Below are positions 40,175 through 50,540 of a DNA stretch of 64,000 nt, piece by piece. The stretch's first letter is position 1. Each line of letters begins with the position of its first letter. The notes under the pieces were generated by a model. That model did no database searches. It was not told the DNA's origin and worked only from the letters and a program-made list of their open reading frames with translations. The stretch spans positions 8,118,125 through 8,182,124 of the forward strand of contig NC_061801.1 of assembly GCF_021462225.1 (NCBI RefSeq). The letters are read 5' to 3'. The DNA comes from Girardinichthys multiradiatus (lineage: Eukaryota > Chordata > Actinopteri > Cyprinodontiformes > Goodeidae). Both the position numbers and the translations under genes were made by a program.

Positions 40175-42539
40175 CAATTTTGTATAGTGCACACAGTATG
40201 CCTTGGGATGAAGGGTGTATAATTCACTATGCTATATTCATTGTGTAGAATGGATAATGCTACAATTGTAGTAAAGTCACTTGTTTTATTTTTTTATTTT
40301 TTTATATTTAAGGATTGGTTGAGCCATTGCTCTATATGCAGTCAATGAGTGCTGCCAAGTTGTCAAATAATTGTCCTTTTTAATAATAATCTTGTTGAAG
40401 TCACTGAAGCATTTGTTATCTTCAGGTGAATCTTCAGGTGACAAAGTGTCTGCATAGCCTATTATGACATAAAATAATCTTGGTATCTGGTACTTGCTAT
40501 GAGCACTTACAGTAATTTCCAAGCAGTGGTGTATATGTTCAGGTGTGATGCTCATGCTGTATACTTTTCCAAAAAATAATGGAATCCTGGCTTCGCTGGA
40601 GATCTAATTGTGCTACATTCAATGAGTGGAAGGGTGTTGCTGAAGGATTATATCCTTCAAGCAGCATATATTCCTACTCACTAAAAACACAAGGGTGTCA
40701 CATAGTTTGATGCAGTAATAATCAGACATAATCTTTTTAGAAGTATAACGTCCTAGTCTAAACAGCATGATAGCATAAACAGCATAAAGTCTGAGAATGT
40801 GATGAAAACGAGAAAAGGTTTTTTCTTTGTTTAAAAGTAATTTTTTTTATTTATTGAGAAACTCAAACCTAGGTAAGGGTCACAAATGTAGGGCCAAGTA
40901 ACAACCAGGACAAAAGTAATTTTTAATATCACTAAGCTGTAGAATTCATTAAAATAACTTTCACCTTGAATTCAAGCAGATCTGAAAATTCTACAGCATG
41001 AGCGTCTTATTTCAGAAACACTACACACGCAGAAGATATTCACCACTGCTGCCGAGTTCACACAGTTTCTATTAAACTGTCATCACAATGACAAGTTTAT
41101 AACATTACTTAATTTCATGCTTGCCCTGCAGACTGTCTGTACAGATGTAGATTCGCTCATCTCATTAGGTTGATGCTTGAAGTGGTTCCAACAGGAGGGC
41201 TGGCTGACCTATTTTCTTATTCAGCTGATAATTATTTGACTAGTTGGGGGCCCTTATAGATTGTGAAAAGAGCATTAATAAATTTTTTTCATAAGTAACT
41301 AGAAAAAAAATTTAAAAAGTGACAATGAGGCCCACAACAAAAATATTTTTTTCTGTTCTGACAATGTGGCACACTGTAAATTTTACACAGTTTCTACCAA
41401 TTCACATAAAATACACAAAATCGGGTGTGGATCATAACCGACACACATACTTCACAGATGTGGTAAAAGTTTTGCTTTTGGAAATGTGTTCTCGTGGCTG
41501 GAAATAACAAATACCACCTAAAGAAAAACAAGTTGCAGAACATATTTGCCGAACATAATTGTTGGAAGTGTGTCAAGAAACAAATTCATGGATAAAACTA
41601 TGCAGTAAACGTGACTCAAAAACCGTTCTCCTAACATAAACCATATTGGCTTTTCAAATTATTTTGCTTTCCCTCACTGTCATTAGTGTAAAACTGATTG
41701 TATCCACTTTAAGGTCAAATCAATATAATTTAAAGTGAAGGGTCCTTTTTCGTGATGTTTATGAGCCTCAGTATCTCTGCAGGCGCACTGAAGTAGGTTT
41801 CCTGCCACCAAGACCACCGCCAGCCTGTTACTAACTTTAATACAAATGGACATGCAAATAAACATACACACCGTTATATCCTCTGACTCTCTCATACACA
41901 CAAACACAGGGTTTGCTGAGCATTGACCTGTCACATGTAATTAGCAAACTGGAGAAAAGCATTGCAAATGGATGTGAATTAACAGACAACTGTGCGACTT
42001 TAATTTCATGTGACTGCATGGGCTTTCCAAGCGCTCTGGGGCTATTTGTCCAACACATACAATAACACAAGTTATATGGCTCACAACAGAAAAACACATT
42101 GTGTGAGTGAGTGAATGTTTGGCTGCTGCAGGGAAGAAAACTCCAACTGACTGCGTAATCCTTCGGTATTTTCAGTAATGCCAAGATGCTTCCCTGCCCC
42201 AAACAGGCTTGACTTTTATTTCCATATTCATGTTTTTAAGAAATATATGCTGGCATATGTTAATAGATATTTATGTATTCCTTAGTAAATAATTCTATGC
42301 TCAACTACAGCCCTGTGAAATCATATTTGCTCCTTAGCAGATTTCTTCTATTTTAATGCTTGTGTCACTTGTAAATGTTTCGGATCATGAAACTAATTTT
42401 AATATCAGACAAAGATAACCTGGGTAAATACAAACTGCAATTTTCTAATGATGATTTCATTTATTAAGGAAAACAGCTGTCCCAGCCACTCTGGCTTGAC
42501 ACGGCAAAGCATTTGCCCCGTTTGCTGTATCATGATTTA
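40175..42539. other. Non-coding stretch, nothing recognised
   Basis: 2.4 kb without a conserved ORF, splice-flanked exon or clear repeat. The open stretches up to 121 codons (for example 41837-42202 minus) have no recognisable domain. Confidence 0.5.
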
Positions 42540-42970
42540 ATTGTGATTAACCACATTTTTGGACAGCTGAGTTCAGCTGATGTGTCCAGTAACAAACAAA
42601 GTCATTGACATCTATCAGTCTGGAAAAGGCTACAATGCCATTTCTAAGGTTTTGGGACTTCACTGAACCACAGTGAGAGCCATTATTGACAAAAGAAAAA
42701 CAAAACAGAACAGTAATGAAGCTTCCCAGGAAGCCTACCAAAATAGCTCCATCTCAAAGTCTACATGCCTTAACATATTACAGTTAAGCACTGATCAAGG
42801 CTCTTTTGAAAGGGTTTGCAGGGGAAAGCCTTCTTTCTCATTAAGAAAAATACTCTCCTTTGGGTATGACTCAAAACAGGCAGAAATAATCCTTTGAAAG
42901 TAGTCAGAAAGGCATAGGTGAGGCAGCACATATTCTAAGACTATTGGTTGTGGCACACTGGAAAGCTTGA
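42540..42970 (+). mobile_element. Tc1-type transposase N-terminal remnant
   Basis: Plus-strand codons give a paired-type HTH resembling Tc1 transposases: IYQSGKGYNAISKVLGLH, a stop, then TTVRAIIDKRKTKQNSNEA. Only the DNA-binding part is legible and frames are broken after about 42770. Confidence 0.65.
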
Positions 42971-45244
42971 TAGACCTGAAATGAGGTGAGTCATCTCAGA
43001 AAAGCCAGTAGGCAACCTCATCCACAAAAGCAAACCCCCAGTTATTTATGGTACACAGAACATTCCCCATAGAGTCCAAACACTCCCATCTGAATTAGAC
43101 AGAAACATTTCAGCACAAGCTCATTATTCAACCCCACTGTTCCCCTCATCCATCCCCCACTCATTTCCTCACACAGTCCCCACAGCTATCACTTCTCAAA
43201 CTGTCAGAAATCTCATCATTTCCACCGACTTTATTTACCGGCCTCTCCACACAGGCTTCAATCTTCTCAAACCCTTCAGCCATTCACCCTCACTTGTCCA
43301 TCTGTTCACACTCTCTCGCCTCCCCCATTTGTTTTCCCTTCCTGGACCTAGATTTGTCAGACTCATAAGGAAGCAGCTTATGGAGCTTTGCTTTACTAGG
43401 ACGTATTACCACCTACTTTATTTCCCCTATGATGGGGATCCATGGCCCTTGATCACACATGCATAAGTGCACACAAGTGCAGTTTTGATGACTGTGTAAA
43501 ACCCAGTATAGATACATAAGCATAATCTAATCCATTAATCCCGTCATGGATGGCTGAATGTTTTACGTCGGAGTTGAAATAACTACCCCACCTCCATGTT
43601 GGAGGTGGCAGGACATCAAAACATAAGACACCAAAAGACTCAAAGGTTTTCAGAATATATGCTTATATAAGTTAAGGGAAAGGGAGCAAATACATCAGAG
43701 TTTTGGAGGACACCATGGCTCTGGGTCAATTTGCCTCTTCACCAATTTATCATTTAATTTAAAGCTGTTGACTTTTATAAACTCATCTTTGAATCTCTAC
43801 TATGTGGGGTTCCCTTACAAAAAATGTATGAGTCTTTTCAAATTAAGTGAACACCCATGGCTCCTCTTAGTTACATCAGTTAGATGGGATTAAAGTTTTA
43901 ACTGATAAAAATTCAGACTTTGGGAATCCTCCCACAGTTAAATGCTCCTGAGCTCTCTTCTCTTGTCATGTTTTTACAGTAATAATAGTCTATAGGTTTG
44001 GCTTTCGAAATGCAAAATCCATTTTCTTCCACTTTTCTGAGTTTGTTTCCTCCCAAACATATTTTTTTTATTATCTGCATTTACTTGTTTCATAAGCATG
44101 CTGCTTTCAGTATTGTACACATTTAATTAAATATACAAATTAATTTCTCAGCTTGATCTGGAAAAAGTTGCCATTATTCTCATCACAGCTGATTTTGAGG
44201 TATATATGACATATTAAGTGAAATAACATTGCATTTATGAACATTCTCTTTGGATGCTAGGGTTATAAATGTATAGTAAGTCTACAGATTGCTGGTCTGT
44301 CAAGATTTATGGTGAGCTGTGTTCTTTAACGTAAGAGCCATGTAGGGAAATCCATGTAGTCCCTCACCATACTCTTACTTCCTGCCATCAGTTTTTCTCT
44401 ACATTAACAGTACGTAAAACCAGAATATCGTAAGAGGAGTACATGTGATGGCAGCAGCTTATCTGTGCAGTGTTTTCACTCCGCCATCTGTGTGTTTCTA
44501 GAAGGCAGGTTCGATTTGAATGGTGTTTGCTAGGAGAGTTACAATGTATATGCAGATAGTTATGTGGATGAAAGCTGTTGAAACAACCATCTGTTTATGT
44601 CCTGCTTTTCAAATGTGTCCATTTGAAGATTTATTTTTTGTTTACAAATTATATCTGTTTCAGATGCTAATATTTTGCTATGCTAAGATACTTTAAAAAA
44701 ATAATTGCCATCTGTCATAAATCACCTTACAGTAGCTATTGTGTTTTCAACATATTTAGACATGTGGATATTTGATATCTGTTTTAAGAATACTCAAAAA
44801 TTCAGATTATGTAAATAAACACAAAACAATTAAAGGAAAGAAGTCTTGACATTTTCTCTAAAATGCAACAAAATTGTAATTTCTGGAGAGGAATAAATAA
44901 GAATACTTCATCCGATTAAGGGGTCAGTTCCTTCTGTCTATGGAAACGATTGATGCAGCAAAGCGGCAAGCTGCAAATAACTCTAAAATGATGACAAACT
45001 TTATATTAGACATGAATTTATTGTGTGTTGATATGATGTCCTGGCTATTGTTATGATAGCAGTAGCATCGTGCCTTCTGCTGATGTTAGTGCTGTGTGCT
45101 GCTTTTACATCGAGGACATAACCGTATTGCGTGTTTTGAATTTTATTATTATTACAAAAACAATTTTGCATAATGTGTGCCATTTTTATCTTGTTTCTGC
45201 ACCATTACATAATTGTATCTCTGTTATCAAACTACAAAAATGGC
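42971..45244. other. Non-coding stretch, one small hairpin
   Basis: No gene recognised. CCACCTCCA and TGGAGGTGG at 43588-43608 form a 9-base inverted repeat with a 3-base loop. 43120-43340 is C/T-rich without a clear unit. Confidence 0.5.
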
Positions 45245-45486
45245 CGAACGGGGTGGAGTGGAACACTCTTTGACCTGGATGGGGGCGGGGTGTGAAGGGC
45301 CTCAATAGCATTTAAAGGGACCGCACCTCAGAACAGGGGTAAAAGAGGAGCCTGAGGAGCTACAATAACAAGGAATTTAGACAGAATCGTTGCAGTTCCA
45401 CTTTATATAGACCACAGCTGAATGATTTAAATGTGAAAAGGTAGCATGAAAAGGATATATGCTTTTGCATGATATATCCTCTTTAA
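45245..45486 (+). repeat. Dispersed teleost-type repeat, unclassified
   Basis: GGGGGCGGGGTGTGAAGGGC, then CTCAATAGCATTTAAAGGGA and CCGCACCTCAGAAC, ending in AGGATATATGCTTTTGCATG and ATATCCTCTTTAA. I recognise this wording from dispersed repeats in fish genomes, but I cannot assign it to a class. Confidence 0.45.
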
Positions 45487-45515
45487 GTTAGAATAAAAAG
45501 CATTCAGTTGAAAGG

Positions 45516-45542
45516 CTACTCAAGTACTGAGTACTTGAGTAG
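45516..45542. repeat. Perfect 12-base inverted repeat, 3-base spacer
   Basis: CTACTCAAGTAC and GTACTTGAGTAG separated by TGA, just beyond the repeat at 45245-45486. Confidence 0.95.
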
Positions 45543-46464
45543 TATTGTTAAATCTCACTCTAGTCTGATTGATCTGTGGAAACTATTATTATCATACAGA
45601 AAAAAATATAAAAGTATGTGCAATTTCTGGCAGTCAGAATGATAAGATACAAAATTAGTTAAAATGAATAAAAATACATCAGACCATTAAACTATGGTAC
45701 CCCATCTTCAGCCCCAACCACGACTATGGCACAGTTTGGGAAATAATAATTGTTTCAAGTTTCCTGGTCGTACGAAGTGCGTGCACATGCATAAAAGCAA
45801 TATTGAACTTGTTTGAGCCCAACTGACAGATAAATACAATATTTTTTTTAAACATGTTGCTCGTGTGCCTAATGCAGCCCTGGTCAACTGCCCATGTGGC
45901 TCAACATCCAAAACCACCACTGTTCAATCATGCAAAATTTTCTTTCTTTTAAAATCCATGCATTCCTATTAATTTGCTTAATTTAATACATGAAGTATCA
46001 AAACATTTGGATTCAAATGTATGCAATGAAAGTACTTGACCCTGAGTAAGGTGTCATTTCACTGTTCTCTTAAAAACCTTTGAATAACAATCTTGGGATG
46101 GTTGATCCTCAAAGTGCTGGTGGTGTTATGTGACAGAATCTTTGCCCAAAATATTAAGTCATGCAGGGGGACAGATCCACACAAGTAGCTGCACAGAAAT
46201 TGTATGTCTGTTTTCTGTTTGTAGCTGAATTTTTGTCACACACAGAAAGACATCTCAGTGCAGCCTTTTTTCCCTTCCAAGCTGTGAACAATTCAAGTGT
46301 TCAAACTTCCAGTATTGGTGGATTTGATTGCCACATCTGCTGCTCCTGCTGTGAGGAGACAGTTCATGAGGTCTGAAAACTATCCCAGCTGCAGGTCTGA
46401 AAAAAAGAAAAGGGAATAATGTGGAACCAAAACTGCTGAATTCTACAGTGAATGAATGCATCTT

Positions 46465-48370
46465 TTACAGTCTCCACTAGATATACAAGTACATCTAAAA
46501 AACATTTCAATGACGTTGAAAAGTTCCGCATTTTTTGCCACTCATTTAAGAAAGTAAAACCCATATATAGATTCATTACGCATAAAGTAAAATATAAAAA
46601 TTTAAGCCTTTATTTCTTGCAATGTTGATGCATATGACATAAAGTTAATGAAAATCCAAAATTCAGTGTCTCAGAAATTTGTGATATTTTGGAAAAGTTT
46701 GAAAAGTGTGGAAGTAAAAGATATATCAGCAACAGGCATAACCACAGCCTTAATGGGATTGTCAAGCAAAACCCATTCAAGAATTTGAGGGAGCTTCTTA
46801 AGGAGTGGACTGTGGCCAGAGTCAACGCATCAAGACCTGCTTCGCACAGGCGAATCCTACACATGGGCCACAAATGTCGCATTTCTCGTATTAAGCCACT
46901 CCTGAACCAGAAGCAGCGCCAGAAATGTCTTACCTGAACTAAGGAGAAAAATAACTGGACTGTTGCTTAGTCCTTTTTCAAATGCAGGTAAAGTTTACAT
47001 TTCAATGTCCCAGAGTCTTAAAGAACAGTGGAGAGGCACAGAATCCTCATTACTCAAAGTCCAGAGTCAGTGATGATTTAGGGTGCCATGTCATCTGCTG
47101 GTTTTGGTAAACAGCGTTTTCTAAAGTCTATAGTCAATGCAGCCATCTACCAAAATATTTTAGAGCAATTCATGCTTTCTTACTGACAAACTTCATGGAG
47201 ATACTGATTTCAGTTTTCAGCAGGACTTGACATGTCTCACACTGCCTAAGGTACCTAAAACTGGTTCAATGACGATGGTGTTACCGTGCTTGATTTGCCA
47301 GCAAACTGACCTGACCTGAACCCCATAGAGATTCTATGTAGTATTGTCAAAAGGAAGATGAGAGACACCAGACCCAACAATGTAGATGACCCGAAGGCTG
47401 CTTTTAAAGCACCCTGGGCTTCCCGAACACCTCAGCTGAACCACAGGCTGGTCTCCATGCCAATCTGCATTGATGCAGTAATTCATGCAAATGGAGCCCT
47501 AACACTCACAATCTAGAGTCGTTTGGGTTTTGATTTTCTGTTGTATGTGTATTTTGATCAAATCCTTGTTAAGTTCTTTAGGTCTTGTCTTATTTAGTTC
47601 ATTTCCTTGTGCTCTCTATTGTTAGTTGTTTGTTGTTTCCATATATGTTTGCCCATATGTTTGTATGTACAAACTTGGCAATAAAGCTGATTCTGATTCT
47701 GATATAGTTCTGAATTCATTCTTGTGTTCTTTGTACTTAGTTATTTTCCTTCTAGATCTCTGTTAGACATTTCCCCTGGATTTTCTGGTATCTCAGTTCA
47801 GCTTCCATGCTTTCATCCTGGCAGTCTGCTTCCCTGTTTCTATTCATCCTCACTGACAATCTAGCTCATTCAGCCCAACCTGTGCCTTCTAACCATGCTC
47901 ATGTTGCTCACCTTTCACATACTATTTAAGTTCCTGTTAGTCATTCTTTCTCTGTTGGATTCTAACTTTCTGTCCTGGCTGTTTACCATGCTCTAGGTCC
48001 TGTATAAGCTTTTGTTTTCATTAAATGTCCTTCTTCTCATCATGTCTCTCCAGAGTTTCAGTCTGCATATGGTTCCAGCCCAAAAATTACACATTATGAA
48101 ACCAACCAAATATTGAGTACATAGAAATAAACAACAATAAACGACTTTTCAGAAGCCTGATATTTCTGTTTAAAATATCAGCATTTTATTGATGTTATGT
48201 AATATTCAAATTTTCTGAGACATTGACTTTTGAGTTGTCATTATTTTTAAACCATAATCATGGTCATTACAAGAAATAAAGACTTGAAATATTTCACTCT
48301 GTGTGTAATTAATATATGTAATATGAGTTTCACTTTCTGAAAGAAGTACCTAAAACTATTTAACTTTTTC
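46465..48370 (+). mobile_element. Tc1-type transposon split by an LTR-like insert
   Basis: 46580-46700 and 48180-48350 contain inverted copies of a terminal repeat: AAAATCCAAAATTCAGTGTC with TCAGAAATTT on the left, and AATTTTCTGAGACATTGACT with TTTGAGTTGTCATT on the right. Transposase relics between them include ISNRHNHSLNGIVKQNPFKN and KWTV/EWTV-type HTH codons ending LLNQKQRQKCLT (46689-46937), and later decayed blocks to 47510. 47500-48090 is an inserted T-rich LTR-like element. Confidence 0.7.
47500..48090 (+). mobile_element. T-rich LTR-like element, diverged
   Basis: CACAATCTAGAGTCGTTTGG then GTTTTGATTTTCTGTTG matches the start of 11022-11537. TTTTCATTAAATGTCCTTC occupies the place of its polyadenylation region. 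An embedded ACTTGGCAATAAAGCTGATT with a GATTCT tail (47668-47702) looks like a LINE 3' end inserted in it. Confidence 0.45.
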
Positions 48371-48613
48371 ACAATATAAATGTTTTTAGCTGTATTTATA
48401 CGGGAAATCAAGCAATGATATATTTCAATTCATTGATTAAATAGATGCAACACTTTTATTCAGGTGTGCTCCCTACTTTTATGTGATATCATAGGCTAGC
48501 AGTGTAGCTGGTAAATTCTTTATCCCTGCATCATCGGTTCTGGTTAAAAACACAAACTCAGCACAGTGTTCATTCTAACACAGTCTGCTCTTACTCAATG
48601 TGGGCCATATTTA

Positions 48614-48632
48614 CCCCCCCCCCCCCCCCCCG
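48614..48632. repeat. Poly-C run
   Basis: About 18 consecutive C, interrupted by nothing visible. It lies between the Tc1 copy and the next Tc1 end. Confidence 0.9.
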
Positions 48633-49069
48633 TGATTGTAGTCATACATTCAGGAACCAAAGCAGGCTGTGTTGCCCTGGAGATGGTGAAGACCTAAAAA
48701 CAGCAAAATCTGCAGTGCCTTTTATTTACAATGATCAACTTTGCCACATTTTGTCAAGTTACAAACAAAAAATATTTTATTAAGATTTTATGTCATAAAT
48801 CAAAACAAAATAGTGAACAATTGTTAAGGGAAAGTAAAATAATGCATGATCTTTAAGCCTTTTTTTGAAAATAACACATTTTTTAATGGTTTGTGGTGGA
48901 GCAAGACCGAATCGGCAACAGGATATTGGCAGCCGCATAGTGGATGGATATATTTTAATGGAAGAGGATGAACTTACAGGACACGAAAGAAACACAGGAA
49001 CCAGGGAGACAAGAATAGTGATGACAACAGACAACCCAACGATGCCTTCATTGGGTTAGAAAACAGGAA

Positions 49070-50357
49070 CTGTAGTTCTTTTCTTTTCTTTCTGCTCTCG
49101 GTGGAGGAGGACGCTTTTTCTCTGTCTCCCGCAGCCCTCCCATATCTGCCCTGCTTCAGCTCTGTGTCCTGTCTTCATTTTGGAGCTTCTTTTTGCATAT
49201 CTTCCAAATTCTTAGTTATGACTCTGGTCAGCATGTCTCTCAATGCAATTCATCAAATGTTCTCGAGAAGACAGGGTGAAGGAGAGCCCAAGTTGTCCGG
49301 ACTGGACGTTTTTCTCTGGATACACAATGGACTCCTGGCAGAAGTGGAGGATTGTGTGTTTGTTGATAATGTCAGTCGAGGATGTTGAAGATATGTATAT
49401 AATTGGATGTTTGATATCAGGATTTCTGCTTGTTGGAGTCAGCGGTTACCTGGCATATCGAGAAATTCGGAGAGTGTCAGCAGCTGTTCTGGCAATTGTG
49501 AGGCTGCCTGGCATGTGTGATGGGATCTTCAGAGCGATCAACACTCAGACTGAGATGTTACGTGAGCTAAATCGCAGACTGGATGTGATCCTTACACAGG
49601 ATTGCAGGCAGGTTGCGGTTCTTGGACTCAGGGGTGAAATGGGATAAATCTTGGAGAAAGTTGTTCGCTCGGATCTGGCGAGAGACCAGGAATTTGGGTG
49701 TTTGGATTCGCCATTGAGAAGCACCAGCGAGACTCTCAAGGCTGACAGAAAATTAAGAGTCAGCCTAACCCAAATAATTATTGTTTTTCTGAATCTGGCT
49801 CCCCTGCACGGCCTTGATGGCTGGCTATCTTCAACTTCTCCTGGAAGTTATGTAAACATGACGCTCTGCTCCCTCTCCCCCCTCCCTTCCCTGAGGACAT
49901 CTGTGGACCTGCTCAGAACTTTGTGGCCGGTTGATGAACATTCCAACGTACCATCAAGGACAATGGCCTCTGGGACAGTGCTTCATGGACTTACTTGCAC
50001 ACACTGACATGCACGCACACACATGCTCAAGATAAACATATGCACCCCCTCACACCACCTTCACCGTTCCTGGCATGATGTTGTTTTGTCAACTTGTTGC
50101 TTCTTTGTGCTGAGGTTTTTTGCAATCTCAAACTGTATCCTGCTAAGGATAAAGTGTGAAATATGATTTTTTTCCCTCTACTTACCTAATGTGGCCTCTT
50201 TTCTCATCTAACAAGGGCAGCGCCTGTGAGTGGGCAGCAAAGCCTCGGTGACCCGTCCCCCCTTGTCTTGTGTCATGATGTATGTTTGGATGGGTTGTAC
50301 TGGAATTCTAATTTCCCCTTGGGGATCAATAAAGTATCTTTGAATTGAATTGAATTT
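49070..50357 (+). repeat. Membrane-ORF repeat, longest copy
   Basis: An interspersed element of about 1.3 kb. 5' part: TTCTGCTCTCGGTGGAGGAG and a C/T-rich leader. Middle: a small ORF for a membrane-anchored protein (49219-49647). 3' part (49733-50357): shared with the copy at 24799-25413, non-coding as far as I can tell, ending AATAAAGTATCTTTGAATTG and two more GAATT units. The tail is of the same type as the LINE at 30400-33253. A third copy (61590-62438) is inverted and 3'-incomplete. There is no reverse transcriptase in this copy, so it is either non-autonomous or a deleted LINE. Confidence 0.75.
49219..49647 (+). CDS. Repeat-encoded small membrane protein, unknown function, frame-broken
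   Basis: I do not recognise this protein. N-part (frame of 49219): MTLVSMSLNAIHQMF, a basic/acidic stretch, then DVFLWIHNGLLAEVEDCVF. Around 49370 the frame changes to the C-part: DMYIIGCLISGFLLVGVSGY, which is one predicted membrane segment, then LAYREIRRVSAAVLAIVRLP, then AINTQTEMLRELNRRLDVIL, an amphipathic, coiled-coil-like helix, and GLRGEMG, stop at 49645-49647. A diverged copy at 61894-62314 (minus) conserves both parts, including LWIHNG, GYLAYR and RAINTQTEMLRE. The membrane segment and helix therefore appear to have been under protein-level constraint in the ancestor. Whether it is one frameshifted ORF or two overlapping ORFs is open. Confidence 0.5.
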
Positions 50358-50540
50358 TCACACTGAGGTGAAAAGAACTACATGAAAAACCAGTGAGTAC
50401 ATTCAACAGAAACACAAACAGGTGTGAATCATAACACTTTTAATAATTTTCAGATTTTTATTTGTGAAAAAAAAGGAAAATAGTGTTTCCTCTTCCTCCT
50501 ACTTTACGGATATGTGCTATTTTTGTTTTTTTTATTTTTG

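Larger units (their letters stand above)
48713..50540. mobile_element. Tc1-type element remnant hosting the membrane-ORF repeat
   Basis: 48713-48880 (CAGTGCCTTTTATTTACAAT, CCACATTTTGTCAAGTTACA, TTAAGATTTTATGTCATAAA) resembles the left end of a Tc1 element. 50398-50540 (AGGTGTGAATCATAACACTT, TTTCAGATTTTTATTTGTGA) resembles its right end. The sequence between them is the repeat at 49070-50357 plus short flanks, so the repeat appears to have landed in an already internally deleted Tc1. Confidence 0.5.

Noticed and set aside
46161..46461. Possible extra exons (open frames on both strands)
   Set aside because: No matching splice phases with rph3a and no domain. The sequence is ordinary AT-rich spacer.
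49651..50007. 118-codon open frame in the 3' part of the membrane-ORF repeat
   Set aside because: The 24.8 kb copy is similar only because the DNA is nearly identical. In the diverged 62 kb copy this reading frame is not kept, so protein-level constraint is not supported.
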